Below the pieces are notes generated by a model that was not told the origin of the DNA, made no database searches, and worked only from the letters and a program-made list of their open reading frames with translations. Source: [Clostridium] symbiosum (GTDB taxonomy: Bacteria; Bacillota; Clostridia; Lachnospirales; Lachnospiraceae). Taken from it: 64,000 bases of DNA. The DNA is taken from contig CP143946.1 in the NCBI GenBank assembly GCA_036419695.1, positions 600,501 through 664,500 of the forward strand. The letters are read 5' to 3'. Below, piece after piece: positions 59,251 through 64,000 of the stretch (its first letter is position 1; each line of letters begins with the position of its first letter). The position numbers and the translations under genes are program-made.

Positions 59251-59281
59251 TTGACCTTCGTATTATACGAAGGTTTATAAT
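59251..59281 (+). promoter_or_regulatory. MerR-type promoter/operator of MATE exporter 2
   Basis: TTGACC (59251-59256), a 19-bp spacer, TATAAT (59276-59281). The dyad ACCTTCGTA-TTA-TACGAAGGT (59254-59274) is perfect. The 19-bp spacing is diagnostic for MerR activation. Confidence 0.9.
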
Positions 59282-59307
59282 AGAAGTCAAGAAGAGGAGG
59301 TTTTATC

Positions 59308-60663
59308 ATGTTACTTAAAAAATTCTGCCGGTTTGTTATTCCCTCCATTATCTCGATGTGGATCTTTGCGCTCTACACGATGGTAGATGGAATCTTCGTT
59401 GCAAGAGGAGTGGGGGAGTATGCCCTGGCAGCGGTTAACCTGTCCATGCCATATACGATTTTTATCTTTTCACTGGGACTGATGATGGCAACGGGAACAT
59501 CGACACTGATTGCAATCTTTATGGGAGAAGGGAAAGAGGAGGAAGCGCGCAATACATTTAACCAGAACCTGGTTATTCTTATAGCGGCAGGACTCAGTGT
59601 TTCCCTCCTGACCTGGTTTAATCTTGAGAGAATCGCTTACTTTCTGGGAGCGGCTCCGGAGACGATTGAATATGTGAAGGGATACCTGGGCTGGATCTCG
59701 ATATTCGCGGTATTCTTTATTGTTTCCTATAACATGGAGATTTTCGTGAAAACGGACGGCTGCCCGCCGCTTCAGATGGCCGGGGTAATGACGAGTGCGG
59801 TTACCAATATTGTACTGGATTATTTCTTTGTTATGAAGTTACACATGGGCGTGGAGGGAGCCGCCATTGCTACGGGTATAGCGCAGGTGGTTTCCACAAC
59901 GCTGTTCCTTTTGTATTTCCGTTTCCGTTCCAAACGGCTGTATTTCTGTAAGTTCAAGTGGAATCTGAAGCTTTACCGGAGAATTATTCCGCTGGGTCTT
60001 TCTGACAGTATCACCGAGATGTCGGGCGGCCTTGTGATTTTCCTGTTTAACCATATGATTCTGAGTGTGATTGGAAACAAGGGAATCGTCAGCTACACCG
60101 TTATTTCCTATATGAATACGCTGGCTCTCAACAGTATGGCGGGAATCAGCCAGGGAGCGCAGCCGCTTGTCAGTTTCCAATATGGAGCCGGGGAGCAGAA
60201 GAAGTACCGGCAGCTGTTCCGGTATTCCGTCATATCGGCCTGTATTTCGGCTGTGGTGTTCCTGTTTATAGCAGAGGGGATGCCTCAGGCAGTGGTGGGA
60301 CTGTTCCTGGGAAATGCCGATCAGGAGCTGTCGGCCTACACGGCGGACGCGCTCCGCATGTATGGTCTTTCCTTCGCCATCGTCGGATTTAACGTGGTGA
60401 CGGCCGGTTTCTTTACGGCGATTGAGCGGCCAATTTACTCCGTGGTGATTTCCTCCGCCAGAAGTTTTATTCTCTTGTCGGCCTGCCTCGTTGTTATGAC
60501 GGCTCTGATTGGGGAGAACGGAATCTGGCTGTCCACCGTAGTATCGGAAACACTGTGCCTCTGCATCACCCTGTTTTTCTTCTGGCGTTACAAAAAAGCA
60601 GGCAGTTTTAGCGGAAGCAGGGTGAAAAACAGTGTGGCTCCGGTATCGGAGAATACCCTGTAG
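59308..60663 (+). CDS. MATE family efflux transporter 2
   Basis: 451 residues with about 12 spans. It begins FVIPSIISMWIFALYTMVDGIFVARGVGEYALAAVNLSMP, a MepA-type N-terminus, with the second-half counterpart GLSDSITEMSGGLVIFLFNHMIL and AGISQGAQPLVSFQYGAGE. It exports drugs coupled to Na+ or H+. AAGAGGAGG precedes the ATG. Expression should depend on the divergent MerR protein. A terminator follows at 60698. Confidence 0.9.
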   Translation: MLLKKFCRFVIPSIISMWIFALYTMVDGIFVARGVGEYALAAVNLSMPYTIFIFSLGLMMATGTSTLIAIFMGEGKEEEARNTFNQNLVILIAAGLSVSLLTWFNLERIAYFLGAAPETIEYVKGYLGWISIFAVFFIVSYNMEIFVKTDGCPPLQMAGVMTSAVTNIVLDYFFVMKLHMGVEGAAIATGIAQVVSTTLFLLYFRFRSKRLYFCKFKWNLKLYRRIIPLGLSDSITEMSGGLVIFLFNHMILSVIGNKGIVSYTVISYMNTLALNSMAGISQGAQPLVSFQYGAGEQKKYRQLFRYSVISACISAVVFLFIAEGMPQAVVGLFLGNADQELSAYTADALRMYGLSFAIVGFNVVTAGFFTAIERPIYSVVISSARSFILLSACLVVMTALIGENGIWLSTVVSETLCLCITLFFFWRYKKAGSFSGSRVKNSVAPVSENTL

Positions 60664-60697
60664 ATTACCGGGGGCTGACTCATTCCCGGACAATAAA

Positions 60698-60743
60698 AAA
60701 GCCCCGTATGGAACGGCAAAACGCACGGACCATATGGGGCTTT
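60698..60743. terminator. Bidirectional intrinsic terminator
   Basis: AAAGCCCCGTATGG (60698-60711) pairs with CCATATGGGGCTTT (60730-60743), preceded by an A-run. Confidence 0.85.
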
Positions 60744-60798
60744 ACTAAATATACGCGCCGGAACGTGTTTTCCCAAAACGCGCCTGTCATTCCAATTG

Positions 60799-61137
60799 TC
60801 ACAGCGGGAAGATGTCGAGCCTCATAATCTTTCCATCTTCATCTATCTCGGTGATATAGGCGGTTACCGGGACAACCCGGTCGCCGTATTCAATGAAATA
60901 GCACACGTTGTCGTCTGCCTTGTGTACCGTGTTGGTGATTGGGAACGGGCCTCCGTTGAAACCGAATCTGTGATGGAACATCATTTCAATGGCCATCTTT
61001 CCCTCCAGATGCATGATATCCTTGTTGAGTTTCAGAAACGATGTATCGTGTAAGATTCCCTTTTCATTAAATAAATCGGCCAGGCCGATATTGTCGCCTT
61101 TTTTCATGCACTCCATGTATTGTTCTAAAATGCGCAT
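60799..61137 (-). CDS. NTF2/SnoaL-like small protein
   Basis: 112 residues with the helix-strand pattern of the NTF2-like fold: RILEQYMECMKKGDNIGLADLFNEKGILHD, GKMAIEMMFHHRFG, VCYFIEYGDRVVPVTAYITEIDEDGKIMRLDIF. The fold covers isomerases, dehydratases and ligand carriers, so the role is open. It lies 108 bp downstream of the 3alpha-HSDH-like SDR on the same strand and may act on the same substrate. AGGGAGCAAAAG precedes the start. Confidence 0.7.
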   Translation of the reverse strand: MRILEQYMECMKKGDNIGLADLFNEKGILHDTSFLKLNKDIMHLEGKMAIEMMFHHRFGFNGGPFPITNTVHKADDNVCYFIEYGDRVVPVTAYITEIDEDGKIMRLDIFPL

Positions 61138-61245
61138 AGCTTTTGCTCCCTTCTGATTATAATCAATATAAAATACGGCTGAAGTCCGTCCTGTTTTTTT
61201 ATTGAAACCGTTCGTTAGTATAAAAAAAGTATGAGCCTTCGGTTT

Positions 61246-62019
61246 CTAGAAACGCTCGGAACGGAGCAGGGCGTCGATTCCGCCGTCTACAAACAGGATA
61301 ACGCCGTTGATGCCGCTGGCCAGAGGTGATGCCAGGAAAACGATGGCATTGGCGATCTCGGAAGCGTCCAGGAATTCCTTGCGGCCGTATCTGGTGGGGA
61401 TGGGAATCAGCAGGGCTGCGTCCATTTGTTTCTCCGTCATGCCTTTTGTCATCGGTGTGGTAGTGTTGCCGGGAGCTACCGCGTTGATGCGCAGTCCGTC
61501 TGCAGCCCAGGAAGAAGATACACGGCGCACCCAGCGGGCCAGGGCGTGTTTGGATGAGCTGTAGCAGGACGGTGTTTTGTCCGGCGGGATATGGCCGGCA
61601 AATTCCATGGTGGCGCTCTCATCGGCCACATTGGAGAGCATGTCGACCCAGTCTCTTTTTACGGTTGCGTTCGTAATGGAGTTGGACGAGGTTACAACGC
61701 AGTTGCCGCCCTTTTTCTTCAGCAGGGGGCGCAGGCCGTCGGCAATGGCAATTGCCGCAAAGAAATTCAGTGCAAAAATTTTCTTGGGCGGAGCGGTAGG
61801 TCCGACACCGGCGTTGCAGATAACGCCGTCGATGCCGTCCGGATATTTTAAAAATACGGCCTTAATGGCTCCCTTTCTTCCCTCATCTGTGGAGAGATCC
61901 GCAGTATAATCTCCTCCGTTAAAGTCAATGTTAAATACTTCGTGGCCTTCGTCCTCCAGTTTCTTGCGGGCTTCGGCTCCTATTCCGGTAGTTCCTCCGG
62001 TAATTACATAGATACTCAT
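61246..62019 (-). CDS. Short-chain dehydrogenase, 3alpha-hydroxysteroid dehydrogenase-like
   Basis: About 257 residues. The cofactor motif TGGTTGIG is at 7-14, the ADLSTDEGRK strand at about 40-49, CNAGVGP at about 68-74, the catalytic Ser114 region, and Tyr153/Lys157 (CYSSSKHAL). The C-terminus ends VDGGIDALLRSERF. From memory, the opening (MSIYVITG), ADLST-EGRK and the C-terminal GGIDA--R---F all match the Comamonas 3alpha-HSD type, whose gut relatives act on bile acids. ATG 62019 follows GAGGTGAGGAG; the frame is open to 62094. A strong promoter precedes it. Confidence 0.8.
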   Translation of the reverse strand: MSIYVITGGTTGIGAEARKKLEDEGHEVFNIDFNGGDYTADLSTDEGRKGAIKAVFLKYPDGIDGVICNAGVGPTAPPKKIFALNFFAAIAIADGLRPLLKKKGGNCVVTSSNSITNATVKRDWVDMLSNVADESATMEFAGHIPPDKTPSCYSSSKHALARWVRRVSSSWAADGLRINAVAPGNTTTPMTKGMTEKQMDAALLIPIPTRYGRKEFLDASEIANAIVFLASPLASGINGVILFVDGGIDALLRSERF

Positions 62020-62093
62020 TCTCCTCACCTCATTTTCTAAAATCCAAACGGCCGACGTACGGTTTCGATGCGCTGTCGATTGGTGTGCCCCCA

Positions 62094-62122
62094 ATTATAG
62101 TAAGCTCAAAAGTATTTGTCAA
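62094..62122 (-). promoter_or_regulatory. Promoter of the SDR gene
   Basis: On the minus strand, TTGACA (62122-62117), a 17-bp spacer, TATAAT (62099-62094). Consensus in both hexamers, so basal expression should be strong. Confidence 0.85.
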
Positions 62123-62339
62123 ACTATTTTGTTTTTATTGTGAAGAACGTAACAATTGCAAATAGAACTGTTAAAGTTATAACGCTTGTTAAAAAAATAA
62201 TATGAATAATCAGATAATTGCCCAGACCCTTTATTTTAAAGCATTTTACTGCACCCGGAGAGGAAAAGGCAGGAAGGGCAAAACAGGGCGCCTCCCATCG
62301 GAGAGTGTGGGAAAACGGGGTGAAAAAAACATTTTTTTG

Positions 62340-62358
62340 ACAATATATTTTATATTGT
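62340..62358. promoter_or_regulatory. AT-rich palindrome
   Basis: ACAATATA-TTT-TATATTGT overlaps a TTGACA (62337-62342) that has no fitting -10. It is operator-like but unassigned. The surrounding 62123-62443 has no supported gene. Confidence 0.35.
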
Positions 62359-62443
62359 TTTCAGAATGCCGTGCCTGAGCGGAAGCGCTGTCCATAAACA
62401 GCAATGCGGACAATAACCTGTTATGATTCCTGCCCTTCGGGAC

Positions 62444-62472
62444 TTGACAAAGAACGTATTCTGGCGTAAAAT
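62444..62472 (+). promoter_or_regulatory. Promoter of the proS leader
   Basis: TTGACA (62444-62449), a 17-bp spacer, TAAAAT (62467-62472). It predicts a leader of over 500 nt before proS. Confidence 0.85.
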
Positions 62473-62514
62473 CAAGTTTACCGAAAAATTATAGAAAACA
62501 CAATTTGATAGAGT

Positions 62515-62787
62515 CAAAAAGCGTTGAAGGGGACTATTAAATCTTTAAACACATCCAGAGAGGAAACCGGCGGTGAGAGGTTTTCGTGTCAAGGAAGGTT
62601 GAACCTGCCCCGGAGCCATGCATGAAAGTGTATCGTAGATCCGGCGTTAACGGATAAAAAGTGAACCGCGTACCGATGTCTCAGACCAGATGCCGAAACC
62701 GGTTAAATTGGGTGGTACCGCCGAAGAATGTTAAGCCATTCGGTCCCTTCGATCATTTCGATGACGAAGAGATCGCGTGGCTTTTTT
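62515..62787 (+). promoter_or_regulatory. T-box leader (tRNA-Pro sensing)
   Basis: The T-box sequence AATTGGGTGGTACCGCC is at 62706-62722. The stem I region carries AGAGAGG and GGCGGTGAGAGG (about 62558-62580), a GAACCT segment at 62601-62606 that would present a CCU proline specifier, and GCCCCGGAGCC afterward. The leader ends in GGCTTTTTT (62779-62787). Uncharged tRNA-Pro should stabilise the antiterminator and let transcription reach proS. The specifier codon is my reading by position and should be confirmed by a covariance model. Confidence 0.9.
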
Positions 62788-62788
62788 A

Positions 62789-62948
62789 ATTCATAGGAAA
62801 TTATGTCTTATGAATCAAAAAACGCTCCGCGAGGATGCACATGCCGTGCAGAGGTAAATAGTTGCTGAAGCAACCGCGCGGCAGCACAAGAATCCTGCCC
62901 GCGGGATTCTTTGCTCTATCAGGCATAAGAGTTCTACAAGCGGAACTC
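62789..62948 (+). promoter_or_regulatory. Second structured RNA domain between the T-box and proS
   Basis: The 160 nt after the T-box terminator fold by eye into nested helices. P1 is TCTTATG (62806-62812) with CATAAGA (62924-62930). P2 is GCTCCGCG (62824-62831) with CGCGGCAGC (62877-62885, one bulge), enclosing hairpins TGCAC/GTGCA (62836-62850) and GTTGC/GCAAC (62861-62874). P5 is AAGAATCC/GGATTCTT (62888-62911). A competing hairpin ATTCATA/TATGAAT (62789-62815) excludes P1. No known riboswitch class was recognised. Confidence 0.6.
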
Positions 62949-62992
62949 AGCATTATTTGACAGGAAAGAAAAAATAAAAGAGGAGAGTCATT

Positions 62993-64000
62993 ATGGCAAA
63001 GGACAAAAAATTAGTTGAAGCCATCACGTCCATGGATGTGGATTTCGCACAGTGGTATACGGATGTGGTGAAGAAAGCAGAATTGATCGATTACTCCAGC
63101 GTAAAGGGCTGTATGGTAATTAAACCGGCCGGATACGCTATCTGGGAGAACATCCAGAGGGAACTGGACCGGAGATTTAAGGAGACGGGTGTACAGAACG
63201 TATACATGCCGATGTTTATCCCGGAGAGCCTGCTTCAGAAAGAGAAGGATCACGTGGAGGGATTTGCGCCGGAGGTTGCCTGGGTGACCATGGGAGGCCT
63301 TGAGCCGCTTCCTGAAAAAATGTGTGTAAGACCGACGTCCGAGACCTTGTTCTGTGATTTCTATGCAAGGGATATCCAGTCCTACCGCGACCTTCCGAAG
63401 TTATACAACCAGTGGTGTTCGGTTGTACGCTGGGAAAAGACAACCAGACCGTTCCTGCGTTCCAGGGAATTCTTATGGCAGGAGGGGCATACGGCACATG
63501 CTACGGCAGAGCAGGCAGAAGAGAGAACAGAGATGATGTTAAATCTCTACGCCGATTTCTGTGAGGAAGTGCTGGCAATGCCAGTTGTACGCGGTAGAAA
63601 GACAGATAAAGAGAAGTTCGCCGGTGCCGAGGCCACCTATACGATTGAAGCGCTGATGCATGACGGAAAAGCCCTGCAGTCGGGAACCAGCCACAATTTC
63701 GGGGACGGATTTGCAAAGGCGTTTGAGATTCAGTATCTTGATAAAGATAACCAGTTAAAATATGTCCATCAGACATCATGGGGCATGACAACACGCCTGA
63801 TTGGTGCTATTATTATGGTACATGGTGATGACAACGGACTGGTGCTTCCTCCGAGAATTGCTCCTGTTCAGGTTATGATTGTCCCGATTCAGCAGAATAA
63901 GGAAGGCGTTCTCGACAAGGCATTCGAGATTAAGGAAGTGCTTTCCGGCTTCAGCGCGAAAGTGGACGATTCCGACAAATCACCGGGATGGAAATTCAGC
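62993..64000 (+). CDS. proS: Prolyl-tRNA synthetase, archaeal/eukaryote-type (3' end beyond the window)
   Basis: The first 336 residues of a class II synthetase: DFAQWYTDVVKKAELIDYSSVKGCMVIKP, motif 2 region RWEKTTRPFLRSREFLWQEGHTAHAT, the proline-site segment SGTSHNFGDGFAKAFEIQY, and motif 3 region TRLIGAIIMVHGDDNGLVLPP, entering the anticodon-binding domain. This is the short type-3 ProRS without the INS editing domain. AGAGGAGAG precedes ATG 62993. Expression is under the T-box. The remaining roughly 140 residues lie outside. Confidence 0.95.
   Translation, partial: MAKDKKLVEAITSMDVDFAQWYTDVVKKAELIDYSSVKGCMVIKPAGYAIWENIQRELDRRFKETGVQNVYMPMFIPESLLQKEKDHVEGFAPEVAWVTMGGLEPLPEKMCVRPTSETLFCDFYARDIQSYRDLPKLYNQWCSVVRWEKTTRPFLRSREFLWQEGHTAHATAEQAEERTEMMLNLYADFCEEVLAMPVVRGRKTDKEKFAGAEATYTIEALMHDGKALQSGTSHNFGDGFAKAFEIQYLDKDNQLKYVHQTSWGMTTRLIGAIIMVHGDDNGLVLPPRIAPVQVMIVPIQQNKEGVLDKAFEIKEVLSGFSAKVDDSDKSPGWKFS

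Noticed and set aside
62340..62358. TTGACA at 62337 considered as a second promoter for the proS leader
   Set aside because: No -10 hexamer at 16-19 bp; only the palindrome is noted.
1..64000. tRNA, rRNA, integrase, transposase, toxin-antitoxin and phage genes looked for
   Set aside because: None could be supported anywhere in the window.

Overview
The window is chromosomal DNA from a low-to-mid GC Clostridia, most likely a gut Lachnospiraceae (Clostridium symbiosum / Enterocloster / Hungatella-like). This is inferred from strong AGGAGG ribosome sites, a T-box in front of an archaeal-type prolyl-tRNA synthetase, YtvI- and YhaM-type proteins, a PC4/YdbC-like protein, many LysR, MerR and MATE genes, and CoA-dependent fermentation genes. 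No tRNA, rRNA, CRISPR array, prophage or transposase gene was seen.

Layout. 1-2.8 kb: the 3' end of clpB, a 0.9-kb structured repeat (copy A), rpiB and a GNAT gene. 3.2-19.5 kb: a large catabolic island with an acyl-CoA dehydrogenase, class III CoA-transferase, aldehyde dehydrogenase, Na+/solute symporter, two Fe-alcohol dehydrogenases, a divergent LysR plus histidine-kinase unit, EtfBA, a crotonase-fold enzyme, a class I-type CoA-transferase and a second symporter. The acyl-CoA dehydrogenase and etf promoters carry the same compound operator, so the LysR next to etf probably controls both arms. 19.6-27.2 kb: DUF2089 plus a membrane protein, a MerR-MATE module, DJ-1, a WYL regulator, small genes, an internally deleted chloramphenicol acetyltransferase and a DUF4349 lipoprotein. 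27.2-28.1 kb: inverted copy B of the structured repeat. 28.1-31.2 kb: an orphan OmpR-type regulator and mutS2.

31.6-37.8 kb: a LysR gene, a KdgT-like permease, and an operon of a soluble fumarate-reductase/AprA-like flavoprotein, a two-cluster ferredoxin and an NhaC-type antiporter, with three copies of a 15-bp dyad around it. 38-40.4 kb: a degenerate HtrA-like PDZ protein and YhaM. 40.5-50 kb: a nickel-type ABC importer, larB, larC, larE and a LysR gene. This is nickel uptake feeding nickel-pincer cofactor synthesis, but no larA is present. 50.2-56.7 kb: a two-piece chromate transporter, a TudS-related protein, a DUF2441-like protein, hemolysin III, an RluA-type pseudouridine synthase, acylphosphatase, a small-RNA or attenuator unit, and ytvI. 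56.9-62 kb: an alpha/beta-hydrolase-Nudix fusion, a second MerR-MATE module, an NTF2-like protein and a 3alpha-HSDH-like SDR. 62.4-64 kb: promoter, T-box, a second structured leader domain, and the 5' part of proS.

The most unusual items are the twin 0.9-kb giant inverted-repeat elements with compensatory stem changes and ends that abut stop codons, the shared compound LysR operators of the CoA island, the multi-helix RNA domain between the T-box and proS, the flavoprotein/ferredoxin/NhaC operon with its dyads, and the lar/nik locus without larA. All alignments and foldings were done by eye.
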